Assembly (NCBI RefSeq): GCF_001746295.1
Contig: NZ_MJAH01000008.1
Location: forward strand, 243,906-307,905
Direction of reading: 5' to 3'
Origin: Streptomyces sp. LUP47B
Lineage (GTDB): Bacteria; Actinomycetota; Actinomycetes; Streptomycetales; Streptomycetaceae
Length of the DNA: 64,000 nucleotides
Position numbers and translations under genes: made by a program. Below the pieces are notes generated by a model. It searched no databases. It had not been told where the DNA came from and saw only the letters and a program-made list of their open reading frames with translations. Shown here piece after piece: positions 1-9,297 of this stretch (positions are counted from its first letter, which is position 1; each line of letters starts with the position of its first letter).

Positions 1-329
1 CTCTTCGTGAAGCGGAACGGAGGATGCGACGGTCCCATGACGAAATGCCTCCTGATGTCGGGCGGGGCCCGATGGTCGGTGTGCCGTGCATCATCGGGGC
101 GCGCCCTCCGGCCCTGGCATGGGCTGAGCAGCCAGAACCGAGGCAGGTGCTGTGTGAGGGCCGCCCATAGTCGCTCTCGCGCTCGGCCGGGCAGGACCCC
201 GCCTCCCGGTCCGGAGTGGTGTCCCGCACCATTGCCGGAAGGCTGACGGTGGTTGGCCGACCTATGTCTGAGGCGGGTGGGGCGCCCTAGTCTCCCGCGC
301 ATCCCTGCAGCGTCCTCGGAGGCACACTG
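1..329. other. Upstream region with no supported gene
   Basis: The only open frame here (7-246) has no ribosome binding site and a composition unlike a protein, so I do not call it. A GGAGG at about 317-321 is the ribosome binding site of the gene starting at 330. No clear promoter or terminator is visible. Confidence 0.5.
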
Positions 330-1748
330 ATGCGTCTGTCCCTCAGCTCTCCGTCAGGCTCCTGGCAACACCGCGTTCCCACGGCCCTCGCCGTGGCTGC
401 TCTCGTGCTCACTCCCACGTCCGCCACCGCCGCATCGGGAGATCCGGGCGGGCACTGCGCGCACCGTACGCAGTTGCGCGTACCGGGTGCCGAGCGTCAA
501 CAGGCGGCGTGTCTGGCCGAGTTGACCACGGCGGGCACAGTCGCATCGGGGCACACCGACCCGGCCGACTGGGCCGGGCTGACACCGAAGGACCTGACCG
601 TCCCCAGCGGAGTCCCCGGCATCCAGATCGACGGCTACTTCCCCGACACCTCCACCACGAACACCAACCATGGCTGGAGACACGACTCCCAGTTCGTCAT
701 CCGGCTGCCCGACCGGTGGAACGGCGGCCTGGTGGTTGCCGGCACCCCCGGCAACCGTGAGCAGTACGCCAACGACCGGGCCATCGCCGACTCGGTGCTG
801 TCCCGCGGCTATGCCTACGCCGCCACTGACAAGGGCAACACCGGTCTCGCCTTCTACCGGGACGGGAAGGCGCCGGGTGACGCCATCGCCGAGTGGAACG
901 CCCGGCTCACCCAGCTCACCCGAGCCGCCCGGGTCACGGTCGCCCGGCGCTACCACCGTCCGCCCGCGCGCACTCTGGTGACGGGCATGTCCAACGGCGG
1001 ATACCTGGTGCGCTGGCAGTTGGAGAACCGTCCCGAGCTCTACGACGGCGGAGTCGACTGGGAAGGCACCTTGTGGCGCCCCGACGGGCCCACCCTGCTG
1101 GACTTCCTGCCCGCGGCGCTGCGCCACTACCCGGTGTACGCAGCCGGGGGCGGACGCGCCCGGGAGGCGCAGGAGGCCCTGCACGCCGCGGGGTTCCCGG
1201 CCGGGTCGGAGTTTCTCTGGCCGTATCACCACCAGGTCTACTGGGACCTGACCCAGCGGATCTACCGTGAGGAACTCGACCCCGGTTTCGACGGGGAGAC
1301 AGAGGCGGGTACGCCGTACTGCGCGGCGGAGACACCCGCCTGCGACACCGACTACGACTACACGACGCGTCCCGACGAGGTGCGGCGGGCCGTGGCGAGG
1401 ATCGCCCTGACCGGTCGGATCGGCAAGCCGCTGATCACCCTGCACGGCACCCTGGACGTCCTGCTGCCCATCAGTCAGGACTCGGATGTCTACGCCCGTA
1501 TGGTGCGCCACGCCGGACGAGACGGTCTGTACCGCTACTACCGCATCGAGGGCGGCACCCACACCGATTCCCTGGCCGACGTGTTCCCGGACCGGCTGCG
1601 TCCCCTCGCGCCCTGCTACCGCACGGCGTTCACGGCCCTCGAACGCTGGCTCGGCACCGGCAGGCGGCCGCCCGTCTCCCGGACCGTGGGCCGGCCCACC
1701 GGTGCGGAATCCGCGACCCTGGTGAACAACTGCCCCCTGGGGGCTTGA
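330..1748 (+). CDS. Secreted alpha/beta hydrolase, tannase or hydroxybutyrate-oligomer-hydrolase-like
   Basis: The 472-residue protein opens with a Sec signal peptide: basic start, hydrophobic stretch ALAVAALVL and likely cleavage after about residue 34 at TSATA. The nucleophile elbow GMSNGG places the catalytic Ser at about residue 221, the G-x-S-x-G signature of alpha/beta hydrolases. A late segment, TLHGTLDVLLPISQD, resembles the acid-residue loop, and GGTHTDSLADV carries the likely catalytic His. The layout fits the tannase, feruloyl-esterase and 3-hydroxybutyrate oligomer hydrolase superfamily, so an extracellular esterase is the safest call. Substrate is unknown. The ATG at 330 has GGAGG eight bases upstream. 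The next gene converges on it 51 bp downstream. Confidence 0.8.
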   Translation: MRLSLSSPSGSWQHRVPTALAVAALVLTPTSATAASGDPGGHCAHRTQLRVPGAERQQAACLAELTTAGTVASGHTDPADWAGLTPKDLTVPSGVPGIQIDGYFPDTSTTNTNHGWRHDSQFVIRLPDRWNGGLVVAGTPGNREQYANDRAIADSVLSRGYAYAATDKGNTGLAFYRDGKAPGDAIAEWNARLTQLTRAARVTVARRYHRPPARTLVTGMSNGGYLVRWQLENRPELYDGGVDWEGTLWRPDGPTLLDFLPAALRHYPVYAAGGGRAREAQEALHAAGFPAGSEFLWPYHHQVYWDLTQRIYREELDPGFDGETEAGTPYCAAETPACDTDYDYTTRPDEVRRAVARIALTGRIGKPLITLHGTLDVLLPISQDSDVYARMVRHAGRDGLYRYYRIEGGTHTDSLADVFPDRLRPLAPCYRTAFTALERWLGTGRRPPVSRTVGRPTGAESATLVNNCPLGA

Positions 1749-1799
1749 GGGTATGGCGGCCGTCTCTCACCTGCCGATTCTCCGGTGTCCAACACCTCG

Positions 1800-2699
1800 T
1801 CAGTACACGGACAGCCCGTACGCGTTCAGCACCTCCTGGATCGGCTGGTAATAGGTGGTCCCTCCCGTGGCACAGTTCCCGGAGCCGCCGGAGAGGATGC
1901 CGACGACCTTGTCGCCTGCGTAGAGCGGGCCGCCGCTGTCGCCGGGCTCGGCGCAGATGTTGGTCTGGATCAACCCCGTGACGACGGTTCCGTCCCCGTA
2001 GTTGACGGTGGCGTTCAGCGCGGTGACCCTGCCGCAGTGGACGCCGGTGCTCGCTCCCCGGCGGCAGACGCTCTGGCCGACGTAGGCGGTCGCGGTCCCG
2101 GTGACGTCGACGGTTCCGATGGTGCCGGGGTGCGGTACTGCCGGGTTGGAGTACCGGACGACACCGAAGTCGTCGCCGGGGAAACTGGTGCCGGCGGTGG
2201 GGCCGATTGTCGTGGTCATGGCGGAGCTGGTGTACCAGGTGGGCATGCCGTCGGTGCAGTGACCGGCCGTGACGAGGTAGTACGTGGAGCCGCTGTGCAC
2301 GTTGACCCCCGCCGAGCAGCGCCGGCCGGACGTGTGGATGCCGTCGCCGCCGGACAGGAGGGTGCGGAGCCGACCGTCGAGCCTTTCGAGGGTCGCGGCA
2401 CCCGCGAAACGCCCGGTGGCCCGGCGGATTCTGGTCAGGTCCGTGTCGGCGACCGTGGAGTCGGCGCGTACCCGCAGCTTCCCGGTGCGCTCGTCGACGG
2501 CCCAGGTCGTTCCGGCGATTCCCAGGGACTCGACGGCCGAGACCGCGCCGGACACCGAGGCGGCGGCTGGTGTGGCGTCGGCCTCGGGCGCCGCGGCCGC
2601 GCCGGTGCCGGACATCGCGAGAGCGGTCACCACGAGCAGGCTCACCACCGAGGCGATCAGCCGTGGACGTCTGGCGCCGGTACGGCGTGCTCTGATCAC
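1800..2699 (-). CDS. Secreted chymotrypsin-like serine protease (streptogrisin type, S1)
   Basis: This 299-residue preproprotein has a signal peptide (LIASVVSLLVVTALAMSG), an alpha-lytic-type pro-region at about residues 37-115, and a mature protease domain. The triad is visible: H147 in TAGHC, D177 in DDFGVV and S255 in GDSGGP. Six cysteines (128/148, 212/222, 249/276) match the disulfides expected of streptogrisins. The frame is open upstream to 2864, but the GTG at 2699 is preferred because GGGAGG precedes it by eight bases and the protein then begins directly with a signal peptide. It probably acts as an extracellular broad-specificity protease that matures by removing its own pro-region. 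Confidence 0.92.
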   Translation of the reverse strand: MIRARRTGARRPRLIASVVSLLVVTALAMSGTGAAAAPEADATPAAASVSGAVSAVESLGIAGTTWAVDERTGKLRVRADSTVADTDLTRIRRATGRFAGAATLERLDGRLRTLLSGGDGIHTSGRRCSAGVNVHSGSTYYLVTAGHCTDGMPTWYTSSAMTTTIGPTAGTSFPGDDFGVVRYSNPAVPHPGTIGTVDVTGTATAYVGQSVCRRGASTGVHCGRVTALNATVNYGDGTVVTGLIQTNICAEPGDSGGPLYAGDKVVGILSGGSGNCATGGTTYYQPIQEVLNAYGLSVY

Positions 2700-2993
2700 T
2701 GAAGCCTCCCGAGTGCGGTAGGACCGGTGAGGGGGACACGTGAGGGCGCAAGGCCGCGGCCGACGCTTCAGTGTGCCCGGTCGCGCCCGGCGCGGGTAGA
2801 CGGCCTTCGGCCGACGAACAGGCCGTCGACTCGGGACAGTTGCTGCTCTCGCATTGCTCGGCATGCGTGGTTCGCGTCGCCGCCGCCCGGACCTTCCGGG
2901 TACCGATCCGAGCCGGGCCGTCAGCCCCTACGATGGCAACTCGCAGTGCCTGTACGTGTGCACAGTCGAGTTTCACCGCAGGGAGAAATGCCC

Positions 2994-3899
2994 ATGGGTG
3001 CCCATAAGTCCGCAGGAACACCGATCGACAGCGGGATCCTGGGCGGGCGGTCGGCCGGGCCCATGGTGCCGCGGCTGCTGTTGGGCGCGCGGCTGCGCAG
3101 GCTGCGGGAGGAGCGGGGGGTCTCGCGTGAGGACGCGGGGCATGCCATCCGCGGCTCACGGTCGAAGATCAGTCGTATGGAGGCCGGCCGTCACGGCTTC
3201 AAGCTGCGGGACGTGGAGGATCTGCTCACTCTCTACGGCGTCACGGGCGAGGCCGAACGCGCCACCCTGCTGACCCTGGTCGAGGAGTCCAACACCCCTG
3301 CCTGGTGGCAGTACTTCAACGACGTGGTGCCCGCCTGGACGCAGACCTACCTCGCGGCTGAACAGACGGCGAGTCTCGTCCGCTGCTTCGAGGTCCAGCG
3401 TGTTCCGGTCCTGCTGCAGACCCCCGACTACGCCCGTGCCTCCCTCCGGCTCGCCCACCCGGACGCGTCCCCGCAGGAGATCGAACGACGTGTCGCGTTA
3501 CGGATCTCACGGCAGCGGATCCTGCACAGGCAGCCGGCGACCAGGCTCTGGGCCGTGCTCGACGAGGCGGCGCTGCGGCGGCCCGTGGGCGGCGGCTCCA
3601 CGATGCGCGGCCAGCTCAGGCATCTCATCGAGATCTGCCGGCTCCCGCAGGTCTCCCTCCAGATCCTGCCGTTCCTCTCCGGCGGCCACTCGGCGGAGGG
3701 CGGCCCGTTCACCATCGTGCGGCTGCCCGGCAGCGAGTTGCCCGACGTCGTCTACCTCGAACAACTCGCCACCGGCCTCTATCCCGACCGTCCCGCCGAG
3801 ATCGAGTGCTACTGGGACGCCATGAACCGCCTGGCCGTCGAGGCCGAGTCACCGGACGAAACGCCCACGATCCTGCACCGCATCCTCCAGGAGACCTGA
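2994..3899 (+). CDS. XRE helix-turn-helix regulator with DUF5753 (WhiJ/Scr1-like)
   Basis: This 301-residue protein has an N-terminal XRE domain (about 25-80: LRRLREERGVSREDAGHAI, then SKISRMEAG) and a C-terminal DUF5753 region with the typical VPVLLQTPDYARA and LQILPF segments. It belongs to the WhiJ-like regulators abundant in Streptomyces, which often act with a small DUF397 partner. No DUF397 gene is visible; the neighbour is a convergent DUF574 methyltransferase, another common companion. Two in-frame ATGs occur at 2988 and 2994. The second is chosen because GGGAG at 2981-2985 is then eight bases away rather than two. A role in development or antibiotic control is inferred from family only. 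Confidence 0.88.
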   Translation: MGAHKSAGTPIDSGILGGRSAGPMVPRLLLGARLRRLREERGVSREDAGHAIRGSRSKISRMEAGRHGFKLRDVEDLLTLYGVTGEAERATLLTLVEESNTPAWWQYFNDVVPAWTQTYLAAEQTASLVRCFEVQRVPVLLQTPDYARASLRLAHPDASPQEIERRVALRISRQRILHRQPATRLWAVLDEAALRRPVGGGSTMRGQLRHLIEICRLPQVSLQILPFLSGGHSAEGGPFTIVRLPGSELPDVVYLEQLATGLYPDRPAEIECYWDAMNRLAVEAESPDETPTILHRILQET

Positions 3900-3918
3900 C
3901 CACACGGCGGGAGCGGAC

Positions 3919-4743
3919 TCAGCTCTTGCGAGCGACACCGCCGTACTGGTGGACCTCCGCGGGAAGGCCCAGCGCCTCGGTGTCGGGGCGCCAGCGCGAG
4001 CACGACGCCACGCCCGGTTCGAGCAGCTCCAGTCCGTCGAAGTAGCGCGCGAGCTGCTCGGGGCTGCGGAGGATGTAGGGGATCGAACCGCCCTCGTTGT
4101 ACTGCTGGATGGCCTGGACGTAGGCCTCGCTGGTGGCGGTGCTGTCGTACTGCACGAGGAAGCTGCCGGAGGGCAGCCCGGCCACCAGTTCCCGCACGAT
4201 CGAGCACGCCTCGTCGTGGTCCTCGATGTGGCCGAGGATGCCCATCAGCATGAGGGCGACGGGCTTGTCGAAGTCCAGCGTCTTCGCGGCCTCCCGCAGG
4301 ATCGTGGCGGGGTCGCGCAGATCGGCGTCGACGTAGTTGGTGACCCCGTCCGGGGTGCTGGTGAGCAGTGCGCGGGCGTGGGCCAGCACCAGCGGGTCGT
4401 TGTCGACGTAGACGATCCGGGACTCCGGGGCCACCCGCTGGGCGATCTGGTGGGTGTTGTCGACGTTCGGCAGCCCGGTGCCTATGTCCAGGAACTGCCG
4501 GACACCCTCCTCACCGGCCAGATGACGGACGGCGCGGGCGAGGAAGTACCGCGCCGCGCGGGCGCCGGTCTCGATGCCGGGGAAGATCTCACGGAACGCG
4601 TCACCGGCCACCCGGTCGACCTCGTAGTTGTCCTTCCCTCCCAGCCAGTAGTTCCAGATCCGAGCCGACTGCGGCACAGAGGTGTCGATCTTGGGCAAGG
4701 CCTCCTGTTCGGACTGCTCGGAGTTCTCTGCCTGATCAGCCAT
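3919..4743 (-). CDS. SAM-dependent methyltransferase-fold protein, DUF574
   Basis: The 274-residue protein matches the actinobacterial DUF574 family: the N-terminal signature SARIWNYWLGGKDNYEVDR, a Rossmann SAM-binding loop FLDIGTGLPN, an acidic strand end IVYVDNDP, and the DADLRDP segment. Substrates for this family are not established. The frame extends to 4794, but the ATG at 4743 has AGGAG at a good distance and matches the usual start of the family. It is convergent with the WhiJ-like regulator (19 bp gap), a recurrent pairing in Streptomyces. Confidence 0.9.
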   Translation of the reverse strand: MADQAENSEQSEQEALPKIDTSVPQSARIWNYWLGGKDNYEVDRVAGDAFREIFPGIETGARAARYFLARAVRHLAGEEGVRQFLDIGTGLPNVDNTHQIAQRVAPESRIVYVDNDPLVLAHARALLTSTPDGVTNYVDADLRDPATILREAAKTLDFDKPVALMLMGILGHIEDHDEACSIVRELVAGLPSGSFLVQYDSTATSEAYVQAIQQYNEGGSIPYILRSPEQLARYFDGLELLEPGVASCSRWRPDTEALGLPAEVHQYGGVARKS

Positions 4744-4849
4744 GGACGCTCCTGCGTGTGCTGCGACGGGGAAACCCGCCGAACGGTCGAACACCGGTCG
4801 TGGACGTCCACGTTAATCCCCGAGGCTCGCCTCATGTGAATCATCGGCC

Positions 4850-4878
4850 CCAACAGGCCTGTATATGCCGCCTGTTGG
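4850..4878. repeat. Perfect inverted repeat upstream of the DUF574 gene
   Basis: CCAACAGG (4850-4857) and CCTGTTGG (4871-4878) form perfect 8-bp arms around a 13-base loop that contains TATATG. It lies about 107 bp upstream of the methyltransferase start and next to the terminator of the S8 protease gene. It may be an operator or part of a bifunctional terminator; the sequence alone cannot decide. Confidence 0.5.
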
Positions 4879-4903
4879 AACCCGGACGCAGAGGTTTACC
4901 CAC

Positions 4904-4937
4904 CTGCCCGGGACAGCGTCGAGGCCGTCCCGGGCAG
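4904..4937 (-). terminator. Factor-independent-like terminator of the S8 protease gene
   Basis: CTGCCCGGGAC (4904-4914) pairs perfectly with GTCCCGGGCAG (4927-4937) around a 12-base loop. It starts 13 bases past the stop codon of the minus-strand protease gene. There is no T tract, as is common in Streptomyces. Confidence 0.65.
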
Positions 4938-4950
4938 CTGGGTACAGGAG

Positions 4951-7900
4951 TTACGGCGTGGTCAGATAGGCCCTTTCGATCGTCTGGGTCAGGGTGTTGC
5001 CGGCCCGGTCCGTCAGCTCCGCGCGCAGGGAGACGGAGCCTGCCGTCGCCGGGTGCTTCAGCGAAAGGTGCGTGCCGCCGACCGACTTGGCGGACTGCCA
5101 GGTCTTTCCGTCGTCGTAGGACACCTGGAACGCCAGCTTCGCCGGGCGCTGTCCCGCCGCCGCGCCCTCGACGGTGAAGGGCACCTCGAAGCGCTTGCCG
5201 GCCTTCGCCGTGCTGGCCAGGGTCAGGTCGGGGCTGAAGCGGACCGTGGACAGCGGCAGTGCGGTGAACTCGCTGTCCGGGGTCTTCGCCGAGCGGAAGG
5301 TCCACTCCGCGCGGACGTGGGTGCTGACCGGGTACACGGCAGGGTCACGGGAGTTGTCGACGGTCAGCCTGTACGCGGTGTCCTCTGCCGGAACCGTGTA
5401 CTCGGTGAGCCCGTCGGTCGGCGGGATGCCGTAGTCGTCGGCTATCTCCTTGCCGTCCGCCTCCAGCCTGGTCGTCACCGCGGTCGTGTTGCTGATGCCC
5501 CAGTGTCCGGCGCCGTCGCCGAACAGCGGGAGGTACGCCCTGACGGTGTTCCCCATGCGGGCGACACCGGGGAAGCCCCCGGCGGGTCCGAGCTGTCCGG
5601 TGCCGGCCAGTGCCGGGCCGAAGACGCCGACGTTGAAGCGCTGCTGGTAGCTGTGACCTGCCTTCCAGGTCTGCGGCATCTGCATGAGGAAGTTCTCGAA
5701 GACCGAGTCCCGGCCCTCGCCCGAGAGCTGCCAGGTGCGCATGGACCACTTCACACCGTTGTCGAGGATGTACTCGGTGCTCTTGAACGGCAGGTCGCCC
5801 CGCATGTCGGTGAAGCCGAACACCAGGTCGCCGTCGGGCAGGTGCGGGCTCACCTCGGCCTGGACGCGCCGTCCGTCGACGGCCTCGCCCACCTGGAGGT
5901 CGACCTTCGCCAGCCGCTTCCGCTCGACCTTGGCGGTGAAGCCGTCCAGGTTGCCCTTCCGGTGCCAGGCCGCGTGGTAGTTGACGCGACTGCCGTCCGC
6001 GCCCTGTGCGGACCAGCCGCCGGAGTACAGGGAGTTGAGCCCGTCCACGGGCTCCCCGCCGCCGAGCCGCCCGAACCGCGAACCCTTGAAGCTCGGCATC
6101 AGGTACTCGAGTGAACCGTCCCGCTTGCCCTCGCCGCGCCCGAAGCCGATCAGGACGGTGGCGTCGGTGTTCTCGGCCGCCGGGTCCGGCACGGTGATGT
6201 CCACCGGCTTCGCCTGCCGGGCGTCCACGGTGACGGTCTTGTCGCCGTCGAGCCGGAACCTCGGCTCCACCAGCACGGCGTGGGTGGGCGACGAGATCTC
6301 CGGGTGGACGACCCCGCTGAGGATGTAGTCGCCCTTGGGCAGCCGTACCGTCACCTCGCCGTCCTGCTCGTCGGCGTATTCGGCGTAGAAGTCGCCGTCG
6401 AAGTCGGCGACCGAGGTGGCGGCGTCCCCGGTCGGCGCGCCGTTCTCGTCGAGGTGCTTCAGCGTCAGGCTGTACGACTCCACCTCACGCGCCACACCGA
6501 CGGCCGACCGCACCTGGGCCTTGCCGTCGGCCGAAGTGGCCTGCACCGAACCGCCGAAGCTGCCGTCGGAGCTTCCCGCGCGGGTGTCCGCCGTGACCTC
6601 GGCGCTCGCGGTGCCGCCCGCCGGGACGGTGATCCGCTGCGGGGACACGCTGAACATGCCCTCGGCGGCGGGCTTTCCGTCCACCGCGAAGGCGTCGACG
6701 GACAGGTCGAGGGTGACCGGCTCGGTGCCGAGGTTGCGGTAGGTGAGCTGCTTGGTGGACGGCTTGTCGTCGTCGTGCGGCCACTGCTGCTCGCCGAAGT
6801 CGAGCGGCCCCTGCTCGGTGACGACGTTCTGGCCCAGCGCCCGGACCAGGTCGGTACGGCCGGTGCCTTGCTGGAAGGAGCTGTAGGCGCCCGGCTTCGC
6901 GGAGCCGGTGAGGACCGCCTTGAGACGCTCGCCGCTCCAGTCGGGATGCTGCTGGGCGAGGAGGGCGGCGGCGCCCGCGACATGCGGGGTCGCCATGGAC
7001 GTACCGTCGAGGGTGGCGTAGCCGGGGACGCCGGAGGGGTACTCCTTCTCGACGATGCTGCCGGCCGCCGCCGCTGCCGTGATCTCGACGCCGGGCGCGG
7101 TCAGGTCCGGCTTGACGCCGCTGTCCCCGACCCGCGGGCCGCGACTGGAGAAGTCGGCGAGTGCGTCGGACTTGTCGACCGCGCCCACGGTGAGCGCGGC
7201 GTCCGCGCTGCCGGGCGAGCCGACCGTGCCCTCGCCGAACTCGCCCTCGTTCCCGGCCGCCACGACGAAGAGCGTGTCGGATTCGGCGGAGAGCCGGTTC
7301 ACGGCCTCCTCCATCGGGTCGGTGCCCGGCAGGTCGGTGCCGCCGAGGCTGAGGTTGACGACGTCCGCCTTCTGGGCCACCGCCCACTCCATGCCGGCGA
7401 TGATCCCGGAGTCCGAGCCGAAGCCGGTGTCGTCCAGGACCTTGCCGTTGAGGATCTTCGCGCCCGGCGCGACCCCCTTGTACTTGCCCCCGGACTTGGC
7501 GCCGGTGCCGGCCACGGTGGACGCGACGTGCGTACCGTGTCCGAACTTGTCGCCGGTGCCGTCGGAGCCCGAGAAGTCCTTCTCCTCGACCACCTGGTCC
7601 GCCAGATCGGGGTGGGAGGTGTCGACGCCGGTGTCCAGGACGGCGACCTTCACCCCGGTGCCGTCGTATCCGGCGGCCCACGCGGCAGGTGCGCCGATCT
7701 GCGGGACGCTTCTGTCGAGCGAGGCCTTGCGCCGGCCGTCCAGCCAGACCTTCTCGACGGCCCCGGACTCCTCCGTGGTGACGGTGTCCCAGAAGTCGGT
7801 GGTCCGCTTCTTGGCGGAGCGCATCAACTTGCCGTTGACCACGGGCAGCGTGCGGCCCATTCGGGCCCCGGCCTCGGTGAACGGGCTCATCGAGGGCGTC

Positions 7901-8304
7901 TTCTTGCCCTTGAACGTGACGATCAGCGGTACGTCGGACCGGCCCGCGTCGTCGTAGCCGTCCTTGAGCAGCTGGGTCACGTCGAACAGCCTCGCGTCCA
8001 ACTTCCCTTGCGCGAGGAGCAGTTCGGCATCTCCGGGCACGACCCGGGTGTGTCCGGCGACCTCCCGGACCGAGAACGGCACGTTCTTCCGGCCCGGTGC
8101 CCGCTCCACTCCGGAGACCTGGCCCTTGCCGTCGACCAGGACCCGGTCGCCGGTGACCAGCGTGACCGTCCGTACCGCGGCGGCCGTACGACCGCTCCCG
8201 GCGTCGACGGCGCCCGCGCCGGCCGGCAGCCCGGCGAGGACCAGCGTCACCGAAGCCACTCCCGCGGCCATGGCCGCATGTCTGTGGCGTACGCGTAACT
8301 CCAT
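4951..8304 (-). CDS. Large secreted subtilisin-like serine protease (S8)
   Basis: The 1117-residue preproprotein has a signal peptide (about 1-33), a pro-region (about 40-200) and a subtilisin domain (about 205-500). The triad is D224 in AVLDTGVDTSH, H256 in GHGTHVAS and S436 in DGTSMATPHVAG, with oxyanion N352 in AAGNEG. The last 600 residues are beta-rich and probably form fibronectin- or jelly-roll-like modules; this long tail is usual in Streptomyces S8 proteases of about 1100 residues. The ATG at 8304 has AGGAG six bases upstream. It lies 31 bp downstream of the DUF3152 gene on the same strand and probably shares its transcript. The role is extracellular protein degradation. Confidence 0.93.
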   Translation of the reverse strand: MELRVRHRHAAMAAGVASVTLVLAGLPAGAGAVDAGSGRTAAAVRTVTLVTGDRVLVDGKGQVSGVERAPGRKNVPFSVREVAGHTRVVPGDAELLLAQGKLDARLFDVTQLLKDGYDDAGRSDVPLIVTFKGKKTPSMSPFTEAGARMGRTLPVVNGKLMRSAKKRTTDFWDTVTTEESGAVEKVWLDGRRKASLDRSVPQIGAPAAWAAGYDGTGVKVAVLDTGVDTSHPDLADQVVEEKDFSGSDGTGDKFGHGTHVASTVAGTGAKSGGKYKGVAPGAKILNGKVLDDTGFGSDSGIIAGMEWAVAQKADVVNLSLGGTDLPGTDPMEEAVNRLSAESDTLFVVAAGNEGEFGEGTVGSPGSADAALTVGAVDKSDALADFSSRGPRVGDSGVKPDLTAPGVEITAAAAAGSIVEKEYPSGVPGYATLDGTSMATPHVAGAAALLAQQHPDWSGERLKAVLTGSAKPGAYSSFQQGTGRTDLVRALGQNVVTEQGPLDFGEQQWPHDDDKPSTKQLTYRNLGTEPVTLDLSVDAFAVDGKPAAEGMFSVSPQRITVPAGGTASAEVTADTRAGSSDGSFGGSVQATSADGKAQVRSAVGVAREVESYSLTLKHLDENGAPTGDAATSVADFDGDFYAEYADEQDGEVTVRLPKGDYILSGVVHPEISSPTHAVLVEPRFRLDGDKTVTVDARQAKPVDITVPDPAAENTDATVLIGFGRGEGKRDGSLEYLMPSFKGSRFGRLGGGEPVDGLNSLYSGGWSAQGADGSRVNYHAAWHRKGNLDGFTAKVERKRLAKVDLQVGEAVDGRRVQAEVSPHLPDGDLVFGFTDMRGDLPFKSTEYILDNGVKWSMRTWQLSGEGRDSVFENFLMQMPQTWKAGHSYQQRFNVGVFGPALAGTGQLGPAGGFPGVARMGNTVRAYLPLFGDGAGHWGISNTTAVTTRLEADGKEIADDYGIPPTDGLTEYTVPAEDTAYRLTVDNSRDPAVYPVSTHVRAEWTFRSAKTPDSEFTALPLSTVRFSPDLTLASTAKAGKRFEVPFTVEGAAAGQRPAKLAFQVSYDDGKTWQSAKSVGGTHLSLKHPATAGSVSLRAELTDRAGNTLTQTIERAYLTTP

Positions 8305-8335
8305 CTGAACTCCTGACAGTTGGGGGATCGATGCG

Positions 8336-9199
8336 TCACGGGGCGGAGGGGCCCGTGAGGAGACGGCCGTCGTTGTCGTACGGCCAGACATTGGGGACGC
8401 AGCCCAGCAGGCCCTTGATCTGCTGCATCATCGCGGGGGCCGGCTGCCCCTCGCCGGGGCAGGTGACATGGCCGTGGCCGAGGAAGTGGCCCACCTCGTG
8501 GTTGATGATCAGCGAGCGGTACCCGACGACGTCCTTCGGGTAGAACTCGGTGGCCAGCACCCAGCGTCTGAGGTTGACCATCACGTTGTGGTTCACGCTG
8601 CAGTTGACCTTGCCACCGGTGTCGAGACCGCCCTCGGCGCAGATCTTGTCGACGGTCGCCGGGGTGGCGAGGCGGACCCGGAAGTCGGTGGGGCCGCTGG
8701 ACACCCGCTGGAACGCCGAGTGGCCGTCGGCCGTCCAGCCGCGCGGGTCGGCCAGGGTCCGCTCCACCTGTGCGGCGACGTCCTCGGGGGAGATCGTGAT
8801 GCCCCTCTCCACCTCGACCCGGTAGCGCAGGGGCGTGCCCTTGCCGACCCGCCCGCTCCCGCCGGGCGCGGTGACGAAGGTCCCCGGACCGCTCCGGGGG
8901 AGGGGAGTCGTGGAGGGGCTGGGAGGCGCGCTGGACTCTTCCGATGCCGAGCCCGAGCCTGAATCCGGTCCCGGTCCCGGTCCCGGTGACTTGGTCGTCC
9001 TTTGAGGCGCCGGACTCTCAACGGGTGCGAGCGCCGCGGACGTTCGGCCCGCGTCGGACGGCAGCCACGCCACCACCGCGCCACCGACGGCCGCGAAGGC
9101 CGCCAACGCGGCCAGTCCGCCCACCAGTTGGCTCTTCACACTCCGCTCGGAGCGCTTCCGGCGACGACCGCCGGCGAGGTTTCGTTTGTGCGCTGTCAC
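8336..9199 (-). CDS. Membrane-anchored or secreted DUF3152 protein with metzincin-like zinc motif
   Basis: This 287-residue protein has a basic cytoplasmic start (RRRKRSERS), one hydrophobic segment (about 24-46), a Ser/Pro/Gly linker and a C-terminal domain matching actinobacterial DUF3152. The domain holds HEVGHFLGHGH, the HExxHxxGxxH pattern of metzincin zinc proteases, preceded by a segment (NHNVMVNLRRWVLA) typical of the family. Three cysteines fall in or near the domain. The start is a GTG at 9199 with no clear Shine-Dalgarno, so the exact start is uncertain. Proteolytic activity is inferred from the motif. It sits directly upstream of the S8 protease gene. Confidence 0.82.
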   Translation of the reverse strand: MTAHKRNLAGGRRRKRSERSVKSQLVGGLAALAAFAAVGGAVVAWLPSDAGRTSAALAPVESPAPQRTTKSPGPGPGPDSGSGSASEESSAPPSPSTTPLPRSGPGTFVTAPGGSGRVGKGTPLRYRVEVERGITISPEDVAAQVERTLADPRGWTADGHSAFQRVSSGPTDFRVRLATPATVDKICAEGGLDTGGKVNCSVNHNVMVNLRRWVLATEFYPKDVVGYRSLIINHEVGHFLGHGHVTCPGEGQPAPAMMQQIKGLLGCVPNVWPYDNDGRLLTGPSAP

Positions 9200-9297
9200 G
9201 ATGGTTCACGATGTGATCGCCATGTGATCGGACCTGGCCCGGAAGATAACGAACCGATAACCCTCCTCGTGGTCATGGTCGTGTGGATACTGTGCGC

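Noticed and set aside
7..246. Open frame at the left edge
   Set aside because: No ribosome binding site, odd amino acid composition and no resemblance to a protein family.
354..1562. Long minus-strand frame opposite the first hydrolase gene
   Set aside because: A mirror frame of a GC-biased gene; the plus strand has signal peptide, catalytic motif and ribosome binding site.
2727..2993. Upstream extension of the WhiJ-like regulator
   Set aside because: The frame is open but the stretch is Arg/Pro/Gly rich without family similarity, and the ribosome binding site supports 2994.
6280..8298. 672-codon plus-strand frame opposite the S8 protease gene
   Set aside because: Arises from GC bias; the minus strand carries the full catalytic triad.
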